Source: Pontibacter silvestris (GTDB lineage Bacteria; Bacteroidota; Bacteroidia; Cytophagales; Hymenobacteraceae). From it: 64,000 bases of DNA. Below the pieces are notes generated by a model. It ran no database searches. It worked only from the letters and a program-made list of their open reading frames with translations, and had not been told where the DNA came from. This document shows, in pieces, positions 8,927 through 18,046 of the stretch. Within the stretch, counting starts at the first letter, position 1. Each line of letters begins with the position of its first letter. The position numbers and the translations under genes are program-made. The stretch is from NCBI RefSeq assembly GCF_020907275.1, contig NZ_JAJJWI010000004.1, positions 1 through 64,000 on the forward strand, written 5' to 3'.

Positions 8927-9688
8927 CTACTCTATTTCCAATAACACGGGGCAATGGTCTGAATGTTTGGCTTCTGTGAGAATGGCCGCCCGCTTCAATC
9001 TATCGCTTAGGTTTTCTGTTGCCATGTTATAATCAATACGCCAACCAAGGTTTTTGTTCCGTGCTCCGGCACGATAACTCCACCAGGAATAATTATGCGG
9101 TTCTTTGTTGAAGTGCCTGAATGAGTCTATAAAACCGCTTTCTATAAATTTGCTCATCCAGCTTCGCTCCTCAGGTAAAAAACCAGAGTTGTTAGCATTA
9201 GACTTAGGGTTATGTATATCAATGGCTTGGTGGCAAATATTATAGTCTCCGCTTACCACAAGTCCGGGCAATGTTTCTTTTAAGTTATTAATGTAATTGT
9301 AGAAATCATCGAGCCATTGCATCTTAAATGCCTGCCGCTCATCACCACTAGACCCTGATGGCATGTATACGCTCATCACCGAGAAATTGTCGTAATCAGC
9401 ACGAAGTACACGGCCCTCATTATCATAGCTTTCTATGCCACAACCAACTTCTACATGATTAGGTTTCTGTTTAGACAGTATTGCTACGCCACTATAGCCT
9501 TTTTTTATGGCTGGGTGCAGGTACACATGGTATCCCAGATCTTCAAAAATAGTGCGATCAAATTTTGTTTCGTCTGCTTTTATCTCCTGCAGGCAAAGTA
9601 CATCCGGGTTTGCCGCTTGTAACCATTCTGTAAATCCTTTGGTAATAGCAGCTCTAATGCCGTTAACGTTGTAGGTTATAATTTTCAT
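8927..9688 (-). CDS. xth: Exodeoxyribonuclease III / AP endonuclease
   Basis: A 253-residue enzyme of the exonuclease-endonuclease-phosphatase fold that cleaves at abasic sites in base-excision repair. The metal-binding Asn7 (YNVNG) and Glu35 (CLQEIKADE), the catalytic SGDYNICH block and the C-terminal SDHCPVLLEI motif are all visible. Length is normal for ExoA/XthA. It appears to be monocistronic. Confidence 0.95.
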   Translation of the reverse strand: MKIITYNVNGIRAAITKGFTEWLQAANPDVLCLQEIKADETKFDRTIFEDLGYHVYLHPAIKKGYSGVAILSKQKPNHVEVGCGIESYDNEGRVLRADYDNFSVMSVYMPSGSSGDERQAFKMQWLDDFYNYINNLKETLPGLVVSGDYNICHQAIDIHNPKSNANNSGFLPEERSWMSKFIESGFIDSFRHFNKEPHNYSWWSYRAGARNKNLGWRIDYNMATENLSDRLKRAAILTEAKHSDHCPVLLEIE

Positions 9689-9849
9689 GGGTGATTTAGA
9701 GAATCAGGTAGCACATATTAAGTAACACAGCTCAGCTTCCAGTTAACTATCATGAAGTAAAAACTAGCTGTACTTATATTTTCATTAAAAAGCACAAGTA
9801 GGTTTAAAGTGCTACTACTTGATACGGGCTACGTGATTCTTATAAAGTT

Positions 9850-10197
9850 TTAAAATTCATCGGCATGGTCAAAATACTCCAGTATGTGCCACTTTAGCAT
9901 TTTTTCCTGTTCTTTAAGATTGGTAAATGGCAAAGGTTTAGCCGATCGGTAGTGAGGCCACCCCTCTTCGTCTATGCCTGTTAGTTCGTAGTAGCCGGAC
10001 AAGCTGAACACTTTGCAGGTGGCAATGTGCATCAGGTCCTGCTTCTCTTCTTTGGTAAAGTTACGGATACCTTTCCCTAGCTCCTGAATTCCGATCAGAA
10101 ACAAAATAGCATTCAGGTCGGGCTTCTTGCCAAAGGTTTTCATCATAGATGCCCGTAGGTTCGTCCATCTATGATCTAAGTTATCAGATTGTTCCAT
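9850..10197 (-). CDS. Conserved hypothetical protein
   Basis: A 115-residue cytoplasmic protein with no signal peptide or membrane segment. I recognise no domain. It is compositionally ordinary, with a basic N-terminal half (FGKKPD) and an aromatic C-terminal half (EEGWPHYRSAKPLPF), and it reads like a conserved Bacteroidota family. The start codon lies only 8 bp from one arm of an 18-bp inverted repeat built on the AACTACATTA motif, which may regulate it. Function unknown. Confidence 0.75.
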   Translation of the reverse strand: MEQSDNLDHRWTNLRASMMKTFGKKPDLNAILFLIGIQELGKGIRNFTKEEKQDLMHIATCKVFSLSGYYELTGIDEEGWPHYRSAKPLPFTNLKEQEKMLKWHILEYFDHADEF

Positions 10198-10203
10198 AGT
10201 TTA

Positions 10204-10297
10204 ATAATGTAGTTGCTGATTTGTATTACTGCTCCGAAGAATTTATAACTTCATTTCGGGAGAGCCAATAAGCCATAACAATCAACAACTACATTAT
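10204..10297. repeat. Inverted repeat with AACTACATTA core
   Basis: Two 18-bp arms (10204-10221 and 10280-10297) are inverted copies differing at one position, with the core AACTACATTA. They are about 58 bp apart, in the leader of the hypothetical gene at 10197 and downstream of the AhpD-like gene. The same 10-mer recurs at 12889, 14028 and 54401, always between genes. Confidence 0.7.
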
Positions 10298-10321
10298 AGT
10301 TTAATATCAAACATTAAGTGC

Positions 10322-10675
10322 CTATTCTGCGCTACCCCGTTCTTTCAGTTCCTCCCAGTATTCTACAGCCCTTCTGAAATGAGGGATAACTATGGAGCCT
10401 CCTACTAAGTTAGCGATAGAAAAAACTTCCATAATTTCTTCGTCCTTGATACCTTGCTCGTAGCATTTGCCTACATGGTACTTAATACAGTCGTCGCAAC
10501 GAAGCACCATGGAGGCAACTAAACCCAGCATCTCTTTTGTCTTAACATCCAGGGCACCTTCCATATAAGTATTAGTGTCAAGGTTAAAGAAGCGTTTAAT
10601 TACTTTATTGTCATAAGACATAATGCGCTCATTCATGCGCATGCGGTAGTCATTGAATTCTTCTACTAAGCTCAT
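10322..10675 (-). CDS. Carboxymuconolactone decarboxylase (AhpD-like) family protein
   Basis: A 117-residue all-helical protein of the CMD/AhpD family. The redox motif is intact: Cys60, Cys63 and His67 in LRCDDCIKYH. This indicates a peroxidase or reductase role rather than the decarboxylase role of cysteine-free members. The physiological partner is unknown; AhpC is not in the window. It fits with the other thiol-redox genes in the window (Msr island, thioredoxin). Confidence 0.88.
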   Translation of the reverse strand: MSLVEEFNDYRMRMNERIMSYDNKVIKRFFNLDTNTYMEGALDVKTKEMLGLVASMVLRCDDCIKYHVGKCYEQGIKDEEIMEVFSIANLVGGSIVIPHFRRAVEYWEELKERGSAE

Positions 10676-10782
10676 TGTTGTGTAAAATATCGCTGATTCA
10701 GCATTAAAAAAGTGTTACATTAAAGTTACGCGAAATTATCAAGAATTCCTTAATACGACTGCCCCTTGTAGCTTTAGACGAC

Positions 10783-11457
10783 TTGCTTTCGTTGCTGTTT
10801 CCACAGGTTTGCTATGCCTGTGACGGCGCCTTAGTACGTGGCGAGAAGTTTATCTGCACCGATTGCAATATAAAGCTGCCTTATACCGATTATCATGTTC
10901 ATGGAGCTACAGCGCTTAATCCATTGCAACAGAGGTTCTGGGGTAAGGTGCCTGTGCGGTTTGCTTTCTCCTATTTACATTTTCGATCTAAAGGAAGGGT
11001 ACAGCGGCTTTTGTTTAAGTTAAAGTATAAGGGAGCACAAGAGCTCGGAGAGTTTTTGGGGCAACATTATGGGGCTCTCCTTTTCGACCACCAATATGCT
11101 TCGCAGTTCGATTTAATTTTACCAGTACCGCTGCATAAGCTAAAGCTGCGCAAACGTGGCTTTAATCAGTCTGATAGCTTTGCTAAAGGTTTGGCAGAGG
11201 CGATGCAAATACCATGGAGAGGTAATGTACTGGAGAGAACAGTTAATACTTCTACACAAACAAGAAAGAACAGATTAGACCGCTGGCAAAATGTAGAACA
11301 GGTATTTCAGGTGCGGCAGCCAGATCAGGTAAAAGGAAAGCGTGTTCTTTTAGTAGATGATGTGCTGACAACAGGTGCTACTTTAGAGGCGTGTGCTGTG
11401 GCATTACTCAAGGCTGGTGCTGCCGAAATAAGCGTGGCAACTATTGCTGCAGCTTAA
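10783..11457 (+). CDS. comF: ComF family phosphoribosyltransferase-like protein
   Basis: A 224-residue ComF-like protein. The N-terminal zinc ribbon has C10/C13 and C25/C28. The C-terminal PRTase fold carries the PRPP motif VLLVDDVLTTGAT near residue 190. ComF supports DNA uptake or recombination in competent bacteria, and its exact reaction is unknown. The start is uncertain: no ATG is in frame, and TTG at 10783 is the best candidate. The frame stays open to 10708, so a slightly longer N-terminus (ending VALDDLLSLLFPQ) is possible. The gene converges on gldJ across a bidirectional terminator. Confidence 0.9.
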   Translation: MLSLLFPQVCYACDGALVRGEKFICTDCNIKLPYTDYHVHGATALNPLQQRFWGKVPVRFAFSYLHFRSKGRVQRLLFKLKYKGAQELGEFLGQHYGALLFDHQYASQFDLILPVPLHKLKLRKRGFNQSDSFAKGLAEAMQIPWRGNVLERTVNTSTQTRKNRLDRWQNVEQVFQVRQPDQVKGKRVLLVDDVLTTGATLEACAVALLKAGAAEISVATIAAA

Positions 11458-11498
11458 GCAAAATTGAAATGGTTTTCCAGAGAAACAAGTTGCTAAGT

Positions 11499-11547
11499 GC
11501 TGTTCTATATTACTTTAAAGATAAATTTAAAAGTAATATAGAACAGC
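11499..11547. repeat. 18-bp perfect hairpin downstream of comF
   Basis: The arms 11499-11516 and 11530-11547 are perfect complements (GCTGTTCTATATTACTTT) with a 13-nt loop. It has no U-tract and lies upstream of a separate classical terminator, so it is an extra structure in the comF 3' region. Confidence 0.6.
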
Positions 11548-11566
11548 TCCTTAAAAGGAAAGTAGC

Positions 11567-11609
11567 CAAAAGCAAAAAGGCCCGGAACTACCCGGGCCTT
11601 TTTGCTTTT
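11567..11609. terminator. Bidirectional terminator between comF and gldJ
   Basis: An 18-bp stem (AAAAGCAAAAAGGCCCGG and complement), GC-rich near the loop and flanked by A and T runs, lies in the gap between the convergent comF and gldJ genes. It can serve both strands. Confidence 0.9.
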
Positions 11610-11627
11610 GATTATCTAGTATCTATT

Positions 11628-12857
11628 TTATTTGTTAGAGCCAGCGTTGATCATGGCGCAACGGAAACCGATTGTTGCAGTTGCAGAGTCCTGAGTCATA
11701 AAGCGGCGGGTACCTGGTGATAGCCAGTAAGCCACATCTTTCCAGGAGCCTCCTTTGAAAACGCGTACTTCATCATTTATCAATGAATGGAAACCTTCAT
11801 TAGCATCATAATTTTCAGCAGCATCCTGGTAACCATCACGACGGAATGGGTTTAAGTCTTCAACATCCTGGTAAGATAGTGGACGGTAAATATCCTGTAC
11901 CCACTCGTTTACGTTACCAGCCATATTGTACAAACCGTAGTCATTTGGAGGATAACTGTAGATATAGTCAGTAATCATTGCTCCATCATTCAGCGAGCCA
12001 GCTATACCGGCGTAGTCACCACGGCCACGTTTAAAGTTTGCCATAAACTGACCCATTTGCTTTCCGTAAGGGTTACGCACCTGATGACCATCCCAAGGGT
12101 AAAGCCTCCTGTTGTTCTGGTTTTCATCTTCGGTGTATTGTGTACCGATCATAGCCTGAGCTGCATATTCCCACTCCGCTTCTGTTGGGAGACGGTAATT
12201 CGGTAATACATAGCCAGACTCAATAGATGGTGCAGCGCCTTCTGTAGCTCCATCATTGCCGCCACCTCTGCCAAATAAACCTCTTCTGCCGCCACCGCCG
12301 TTAGCTTCTTTGGCAAGGTTCTCATTAACCTTAGCTGTACGCCAGGTGCAGAAGTCGTTTGCCTGTAGCCAGCTTACACCAACAACCGGGAAGAAACGGA
12401 AACCGGGGTAACGCAGATAATATGTTACGTAAGGGTCGTTGAAAGACAATTGGTTAGACCAAACAGTTGTATCTGGTAGTGCAGCCTGATAAACCTCTGG
12501 TAATGAGTCGCGCTTTAAATCGTGCAGATACTCCAGCCAGTGAATGTTGGCTACTTCAGTTTCATCCATATAGAAAGAAGCAACAGTTACAGTTCGCTCA
12601 ATATTGTCACGTGTCATGGCAATATCTTCTTCCATAGAACCTAAAACAGTACGACCGCCTTCAATAAATACCAACCCCGGGCCACCTGGTATATCAGCAT
12701 ATTCTGCTACGTCAAAAGCATTCTCATCTTCTCCATACCTGGCACCTGTGGCGGAACTGTATTCGCCAGGGCTTGTACTGGTTGGATTAGATTTGGAGCA
12801 GGCTGTTACCAAGAAGCCACCCACAACCGCAACCGATAAATACTTAATAAATTTCAT
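11628..12857 (-). CDS. gldJ: Gliding motility lipoprotein GldJ
   Basis: A 409-residue lipoprotein (start at 12857; the frame is open to 12908, but MKFIKYL starts the signal peptide). Lipobox LVTAC, Cys20. The rest is a formylglycine-generating-enzyme-like (SUMF1) domain with the GldJ-type sequences PGLVFIEGGR, FYMDETEVANIHWLEYL, LPDTTVW, NLYGLYNMAGNVNEWVQD-like blocks and the C-terminal GFRCA. GldJ stabilises GldK and the type IX secretion/gliding motor in Flavobacterium. It is probably non-catalytic. A Gly/Arg-rich insert (about residues 183-205) is unusual. It is cotranscribed with or next to porP/sprF upstream. An AACTACATTA motif lies 32 bp upstream. Confidence 0.9.
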   Translation of the reverse strand: MKFIKYLSVAVVGGFLVTACSKSNPTSTSPGEYSSATGARYGEDENAFDVAEYADIPGGPGLVFIEGGRTVLGSMEEDIAMTRDNIERTVTVASFYMDETEVANIHWLEYLHDLKRDSLPEVYQAALPDTTVWSNQLSFNDPYVTYYLRYPGFRFFPVVGVSWLQANDFCTWRTAKVNENLAKEANGGGGRRGLFGRGGGNDGATEGAAPSIESGYVLPNYRLPTEAEWEYAAQAMIGTQYTEDENQNNRRLYPWDGHQVRNPYGKQMGQFMANFKRGRGDYAGIAGSLNDGAMITDYIYSYPPNDYGLYNMAGNVNEWVQDIYRPLSYQDVEDLNPFRRDGYQDAAENYDANEGFHSLINDEVRVFKGGSWKDVAYWLSPGTRRFMTQDSATATIGFRCAMINAGSNK

Positions 12858-12888
12858 AAAATAGCACCCAATTAAGATAAGGTTCTTG

Positions 12889-12898
12889 TAATGTAGTT
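12889..12898. promoter_or_regulatory. AACTACATTA motif upstream of gldJ
   Basis: A copy of the recurring 10-mer (minus orientation) 32 bp upstream of the gldJ start codon and downstream of the porP stop. Confidence 0.45.
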
Positions 12899-12920
12899 TA
12901 ATATGCAATTATAAATAAAA

Positions 12921-13937
12921 TTAGAATGCCGGACAAGCAATGTTATTCTTTGTTTGATGCCCTAAGCGGCTTTTAAACAACTTATTAAAATCAATTTGTT
13001 CAAAAACAAGTGAAATTTCGTTAGCACCCCCTGCCTGATTACTAAATCCTTTTAATCCAATATCGTGGCTGAAGCCTACCTTAAACTGTTCCAGTTTCAA
13101 CCCTACAATTACGGACAAGGCTTGGTCCTGGTTAGTTCCATTTACTACAGGTACACCTTTATATATTAGTCCTAACGTAAATGGAGTATAGATAGTGTGC
13201 ACCCCTAAGTCAATTCTTCTGAAATTTTTTTGTTGAATATAAGTTACAGAAGGTGTGAAGCTTAGTTCAAATAACTGACCCTGTGTTTGGTAAGAACTAA
13301 CATACAATTTATACCCGGAATTTAAAGTAAATCGCCTTGGAAGTGCAATCGTTTGCCCTATCCCATACTGTGGTTTATTTAAATTTGTTACTGTTAGTCC
13401 GAGCCAGAATTGGTCTGTAAACACCAGGCCTCCTGTACTGAAACTCATGTAACTGGTAGGCTCAAAAACATTTGCTTCGGCAGAGGCCAGTGCAATTTGC
13501 CCATTATCTGATAACTGATCTCCGAACACAAGATTATCATAATTTACCCGAAGGGAGGCTATACCTGCCTGTAAACCCGCTGACATAGCCCAATTTTGAT
13601 TTATCTGTGTTTGGTAAGCATAACCAATACTGGCCTGTAATTTTTGCAATCCTCCAACACCGGCTTTATCTTGTTGCAACACCAGCCCGATTGCACTTTT
13701 TGTACCTGAAACCCTGTAGTCGGCAGCTAGCTGGTTTGTTCTGAAAGAGCCGTTTAAGGCAGGCCACTGGTCGCGGTAGGCAGCTGTTACACTCCAACTG
13801 TGGTTAAGACCGGCAAACGCTGGGTTCAGGTACAAACGATTCGCATACTGCTGCGTAAAATGCACGTCCTGGGCAACCGCTATAGAACAGCTCCAAAAAC
13901 AAAACAAGCAGTAACAAATCTTTATTTTCAACTTCAT
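12921..13937 (-). CDS. PorP/SprF family type IX secretion membrane protein
   Basis: A 338-residue outer-membrane beta-barrel protein of the PorP/SprF family. The start at 13937 is chosen because it opens a normal signal peptide (cleaved after AVA, giving QDVHFTQQY) and because a promoter-like TATGTTTG box at 13954-13961 would lie inside a longer form. The mature N-terminus HFTQQYANRLYLNPAFAG is the family hallmark. These proteins anchor T9SS substrates or SprB-like adhesins at the surface. The gldJ gene follows 63 bp downstream. Confidence 0.92.
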   Translation of the reverse strand: MKLKIKICYCLFCFWSCSIAVAQDVHFTQQYANRLYLNPAFAGLNHSWSVTAAYRDQWPALNGSFRTNQLAADYRVSGTKSAIGLVLQQDKAGVGGLQKLQASIGYAYQTQINQNWAMSAGLQAGIASLRVNYDNLVFGDQLSDNGQIALASAEANVFEPTSYMSFSTGGLVFTDQFWLGLTVTNLNKPQYGIGQTIALPRRFTLNSGYKLYVSSYQTQGQLFELSFTPSVTYIQQKNFRRIDLGVHTIYTPFTLGLIYKGVPVVNGTNQDQALSVIVGLKLEQFKVGFSHDIGLKGFSNQAGGANEISLVFEQIDFNKLFKSRLGHQTKNNIACPAF

Positions 13938-13953
13938 ATTAAATACTAAACTA

Positions 13954-13961
13954 CAAACATA
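13954..13961 (-). promoter_or_regulatory. Bacteroidota -7 box for porP/sprF
   Basis: On the minus strand the sequence TATGTTTG matches the TAnnTTTG -7 consensus and lies 17 bp upstream of the chosen start codon. A clear -33 TTTG was not found, so this is a partial match. Confidence 0.5.
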
Positions 13962-14027
13962 AACGCTTATTACATGCACTACATAAAAAGGTTATGGATA
14001 AATTAGCACGGTTTTAGCTATAATATG

Positions 14028-14037
14028 TAATGTAGTT
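14028..14037. promoter_or_regulatory. AACTACATTA motif between porP and AsmA genes
   Basis: One copy of the recurring intergenic 10-mer, in the divergent region between porP/sprF (minus) and the AsmA-like gene (plus). It lies about 90 bp from the first start and 46 bp from the second. Confidence 0.45.
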
Positions 14038-14082
14038 AAGCCTTAAAAATAAAGAGTTACACCAGATATACCACTCAATAAT

Positions 14083-17000
14083 ATGAAAAAAGTAGTAATT
14101 GGTTTTTTTATCTTTCTGGCACTGTTGCTTGTAATTGCAGCTGTAGTACCAGTTCTTTTTAAAGATAAGATAAAACAAGCCTTAGACAAAGAGATTACCA
14201 AGAACATAAATGCAATCGTTATTTACGAGACAGATGATGTAAGCCTTTCGCTTTTCAGAGATTTTCCTAATCTATCTTTAGGTGTAGATAATCTTTCTGT
14301 AATTGGTAAAGACTCTTTTCAGACAGACACGCTGGCACAGATTCCCTCCTTCCGCTTAGGGCTGAACCTTGCCAGTGTGTTTGGAGATAAATTGAAAGTA
14401 AACAGTATTGCACTGAACGAGCCTACAATTCGTCTTATAGTTCTTAAAAGCGGGAAAGCCAACTGGGACATTTTTATAGAAGATACGACTGCCACGACTT
14501 CTGCTGATACGGCAGCCAGCGAGTTTAACATGGCTATAAAAGGATGGGAGATTAATAACGGTACCTTCTTTTACGACGACCTTACTATTCCTTTTGGTAT
14601 TGCAGCTTATAACGTAAACCACACAGGCAGCGGCGACTTTGAGAAGAGCGTGTTCGATATGGATTCCAGAACTACTGCCGATCGCTTTACTATGACTTAT
14701 GCCGGAGCTAATTACATAGAGAATGCTAAGCTGAACGCCGATGTAACGCTGGCGATGGACCTGGAGAAATCGCTTTATACCTTTAAAGACAATAACATCA
14801 GAATAAATGAATTCCCTTTTCAGTTTTCAGGTACCATTCTGTTGCCAGATGCTGATTACATGGATTATGACCTTACTTTTAAAGCAACAGAAACTGACTT
14901 TAGAAATGTGCTGTCGATAGTGCCTGGCATGTACAGCGAGCAGTTCGAAGACATTAAAACAGAAGGAAAACTAAGCTTTGACGGCTTCTTTAAAGGACGC
15001 ATGACTGATTCCTTAATGCCCAGCTATGGTGTTGATCTCAAAATTATAGAAGGGATGTTTAAATACCCTGATTTACCTGAAGCTGCCCATAATATTAACG
15101 TAGATATGAGCGTGGCCAGCCAGGATGGCACTCCTGCTGCTACTAACGTTAATGTGCGTCAGTTTCACCTCGATTTAGGTAAAAATCCTGTGGATGCCAA
15201 GGTTGTAGTGAATGGGTTAGAGCCGATGCAGGTAGATGGTAACGTGAAAGCTAATGTAGACCTTGCCGAAATAACCAAGGTGTTTCCGGTGGAGGGTATG
15301 ACATTGCGCGGACTACTAAAAGTGGATGCAGATGCCAAAGGTACCTATAGCGAAACCAGTATGCCTGTGGTTAATGCCGATATGCGCTTGACGAATGGCT
15401 ATGTGAAATCTGCTGATTTCCCTGCGCCTATTCAGAGCCTAAATGTCATAGCTAATATTCTGAATACCACTGGCAACACCGACGATACCCGCATCAACAT
15501 ACAGAATTTTAATATGACACTGGATGGTGAGCCACTGGAAGGTCGTGTTTTGGTACAGGGTATTGATCAGCCTGCTTTCGACGCAAACGTTAAAGGTATA
15601 CTAGACCTGACGAAGCTTACAAAGATATTCCCGCTGGATAACATGACTGTTTCCGGACGAATAAATGCGAACATTGCTGCGAAAGGTAAGGTGAGCGATA
15701 TAGAGGCAGAACGTTACAACAATGTTACTGCAAACGGTAGCATGGCTGTGAACAACCTTAACTTTGTGAGCACTGATTTGCCCCAAGGCATTAAAATAGA
15801 CAAAGCGAATGCTGTGTTCAACAATGAACGTATCGAACTTCAGAACATGAGCGGTTACCTGGGCAAGAGCGATATTCAGGCTAGTGGTACTATCTCTAAC
15901 TACCTGGGCTATGCTTTGGCAGAAAATCAATCATTACGCGGAAACTTTAACCTGAGCTCTAACAAATTTAATGTAAATGAGTGGATGGTTGACCAGAACA
16001 CAGGTGAAAGCGTGTCTGCCTCGCAGGAGGCTGAGGGCGTTGTGGAAGTGCCCGCGAACTTAGACGTAACGCTTAATATTGATGCCAAGCAGGTTGTGTA
16101 TAATAACCTGAACCTGAATAACGTAAGTGGCCGTGTTCTGGTGAAAGACCAGGTGGCGCGCCTGCAGCAGGTTTCTTTCAATACACTTGGTGGTACATTT
16201 GCCACCAGTGGTAGTTATAATACCCAGAACCTGCAACAGCCTCTGTTCGATGTGAATCTTGATATTAAGAATCTGAAGTTTAAAGAGGCGTTCAATGCTT
16301 TCAGTACAATTAAAACACTGGCTCCTATTGCTGGTTTACTGGAGGGTACTTTCTCTACCAAGTTCAACTTTGCCGGAGAACTTGGTCAGGACATGGCGCC
16401 GGTTTTTAAAACTTTAGACGGACAAGGTATTATAGATGTTGTAAGGGCTGCCGTGAGTGATGTGAAAATTGTAGACAAGATCAGTAGCCTGACAAATTTT
16501 GAAGAGCTTAAAAACTTTGTGGTGGAAGGCAAGAGATTAGAAGCTGAAATTGTAAATGGAAGCTTAGTCGTTAAGCCGTTTGACCTGAACATAGGTAACA
16601 TAGATATGACTGTGGGAGGATCTAACAACGTGAATGGCCAGATTGATTATGTAACAGCTTTGAAAGTGCCTGCCGGTAAAGTAGGCCGTGAGTTAAATAC
16701 GAGGCTAGCCAGCCTGTTAGGTAACGACCAACTACAGAACTCGGAGCGTATTACGCTAAACCTTAATATAGGAGGTACTTTGTCAGACCCTCGTGTTGCT
16801 TTAGCTGGCGGTTCTGTTAAGGAACAGGCAACAGAAGTTGTGAAGAATGTGGTGCAGGATAAACTGAACAATGCCAAAGCCCAGGCAGAACAGCGTAAAC
16901 AGCAACTTCAGGATAGTGTTACAGCCGAGTTGAACAGGAGAAAAGAAGCGGCTGAACAAAAAGCCCGTGAAGAGCTGGAGAAGAAGCGAAAAGAAGCTGA

Positions 17001-17094
17001 GCAGGAGGTGAAAGGCAAAGCAACCGATCTGCTGAAAGGCCTTCTTAAACCAAAATCAAATACTCAGCCTGATACAACCAAGACAGGTAATTAA
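14083..17094 (+). CDS. AsmA family outer-membrane biogenesis protein
   Basis: A 1003-residue protein. It has one N-terminal membrane anchor (residues about 3-25, FFIFLALLLVIAAVVPVLF) and a long repetitive beta-strand body typical of the AsmA/TamB/YhdP group. The AsmA_2-like C-terminal domain (DVNLDIKNLKFKEAF onward) is followed by a charged Lys/Glu/Gln coiled coil (about 920-985). These proteins are proposed to bridge the periplasm and carry phospholipids to the outer membrane. It is transcribed alone and ends at a strong bidirectional hairpin. Homologues in Bacteroidota are similar in size. Confidence 0.92.
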   Translation: MKKVVIGFFIFLALLLVIAAVVPVLFKDKIKQALDKEITKNINAIVIYETDDVSLSLFRDFPNLSLGVDNLSVIGKDSFQTDTLAQIPSFRLGLNLASVFGDKLKVNSIALNEPTIRLIVLKSGKANWDIFIEDTTATTSADTAASEFNMAIKGWEINNGTFFYDDLTIPFGIAAYNVNHTGSGDFEKSVFDMDSRTTADRFTMTYAGANYIENAKLNADVTLAMDLEKSLYTFKDNNIRINEFPFQFSGTILLPDADYMDYDLTFKATETDFRNVLSIVPGMYSEQFEDIKTEGKLSFDGFFKGRMTDSLMPSYGVDLKIIEGMFKYPDLPEAAHNINVDMSVASQDGTPAATNVNVRQFHLDLGKNPVDAKVVVNGLEPMQVDGNVKANVDLAEITKVFPVEGMTLRGLLKVDADAKGTYSETSMPVVNADMRLTNGYVKSADFPAPIQSLNVIANILNTTGNTDDTRINIQNFNMTLDGEPLEGRVLVQGIDQPAFDANVKGILDLTKLTKIFPLDNMTVSGRINANIAAKGKVSDIEAERYNNVTANGSMAVNNLNFVSTDLPQGIKIDKANAVFNNERIELQNMSGYLGKSDIQASGTISNYLGYALAENQSLRGNFNLSSNKFNVNEWMVDQNTGESVSASQEAEGVVEVPANLDVTLNIDAKQVVYNNLNLNNVSGRVLVKDQVARLQQVSFNTLGGTFATSGSYNTQNLQQPLFDVNLDIKNLKFKEAFNAFSTIKTLAPIAGLLEGTFSTKFNFAGELGQDMAPVFKTLDGQGIIDVVRAAVSDVKIVDKISSLTNFEELKNFVVEGKRLEAEIVNGSLVVKPFDLNIGNIDMTVGGSNNVNGQIDYVTALKVPAGKVGRELNTRLASLLGNDQLQNSERITLNLNIGGTLSDPRVALAGGSVKEQATEVVKNVVQDKLNNAKAQAEQRKQQLQDSVTAELNRRKEAAEQKAREELEKKRKEAEQEVKGKATDLLKGLLKPKSNTQPDTTKTGN

Positions 17095-17109
17095 TGATAT
17101 CATCAATAC

Positions 17110-17154
17110 AAACCAAAACGAGCTTTCCAAATGATGGAAAGCTCGTTTTGGTTT
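17110..17154. terminator. Bidirectional terminator, AsmA gene / DinB gene
   Basis: A 19-bp perfect stem (AAACCAAAACGAGCTTTCC and complement, 7-nt loop) lies between the convergent AsmA-like and DinB-like genes. A/T-rich outer stem arms provide the U-tract on either strand. Confidence 0.9.
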
Positions 17155-17178
17155 GCTAAATGGTGGTTTTGCATGTTA

Positions 17179-17655
17179 TCAATAAACCTGCCCCATTAGC
17201 TCCCGCACATAAGTAACATAGTCAGTGTTAGGAGGGGTGTGCCCGTTTTTACGCAGGTCAGTAGCTACCTGAGCACGATGGTAAGAAGCATGGTTAAATG
17301 CGTGCGTCAGGATGTCCAGTACTCGGGTACTGTACTGGTTGCCAAGGCTGTTAGAGTAGTCGATCAGGCGGTTAAACTCTGTTTCGTCGCTGTTAGCTAC
17401 CAGCTCAGCTATTTTGTAAGAAGCTGATTGGTGTAGTTCTTTCAGTTGCTCCAGGTTATGCTCCTGCCATACTTTCACAGGGCTATCAGTGCCGGTGATA
17501 CGAGCAATCCAGATAGCCTGTGCATTCAGAACATGGCTAAACAGTCGCAGCGAGTTTGCTGGCACTTCCGGCAAGCTGCTAAACACATCCAGCATTGTTT
17601 GGTTTGCCCAGATGTTATACTCCGACAGGTTTTTTAATACGTCGTTTCCAGTCAT
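17179..17655 (-). CDS. DinB family protein
   Basis: A 158-residue four-helix protein of the DinB/YfiT-like superfamily, which includes metal-dependent thiol transferases. The likely metal-binding histidines are His41 (LFSHVLNAQ) and the pair in NHASYHRAQV. The substrate is unknown; bacillithiol or other low-molecular-weight thiol transfer is plausible from the family. It lies 10 bp upstream of the end of the next minus-strand gene, so its mRNA probably starts with the lipoprotein gene at 18046. Confidence 0.88.
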   Translation of the reverse strand: MTGNDVLKNLSEYNIWANQTMLDVFSSLPEVPANSLRLFSHVLNAQAIWIARITGTDSPVKVWQEHNLEQLKELHQSASYKIAELVANSDETEFNRLIDYSNSLGNQYSTRVLDILTHAFNHASYHRAQVATDLRKNGHTPPNTDYVTYVRELMGQVY

Positions 17656-17665
17656 TTTTATTTGT

Positions 17666-18046
17666 CTATCGTTTATCTTCCCAAATTAAAGTTTCTTCTG
17701 ATCTTTTTTCAAAAAAATCGGTACAACGACCGTCTCCCTTGCCCGTTATGCCTCCGTCTGGTTCACAGAGAGTGTTACTCTTTACATCGTAAAGCTTGCC
17801 TGGTATATCGCAGCAGCGGCCTGTAAGGTAATATACTTCCTGATCGTTATAGGTATAGCGGTAGATTTTAGCAGGTGGGTTGGCAGGGCCTTCTGCTTCT
17901 AAGTCACGAATAAGATCGCTTAGCCACGGTGCACTTTTTGCGTTGGCATTCTCACCAGCAGAGCCTTGAATAGACTTTCCTGGTGTGCAGGCAACTAATA
18001 AGCATAGCAGCAGGACTATTAGAAATGATTGTTTTACGGTAGCCAT
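17666..18046 (-). CDS. Small Cys-rich lipoprotein (DUF6970-like)
   Basis: A 126-residue lipoprotein. The signal ends in LLVAC (Cys20). The mature part contains the block YYLTGRCCDIPGKLYD and CEPDGGITGKGDGRC, whose four or so cysteines and Gly-rich turn I associate with DUF6970. No function is known. It is probably co-transcribed with the DinB-like gene (10-bp gap). Confidence 0.8.
   Translation of the reverse strand: MATVKQSFLIVLLLCLLVACTPGKSIQGSAGENANAKSAPWLSDLIRDLEAEGPANPPAKIYRYTYNDQEVYYLTGRCCDIPGKLYDVKSNTLCEPDGGITGKGDGRCTDFFEKRSEETLIWEDKR

Noticed and set aside
13938..13979. Longer N-terminus of the PorP protein
   Set aside because: It would include the -7 box and gives no better signal peptide.
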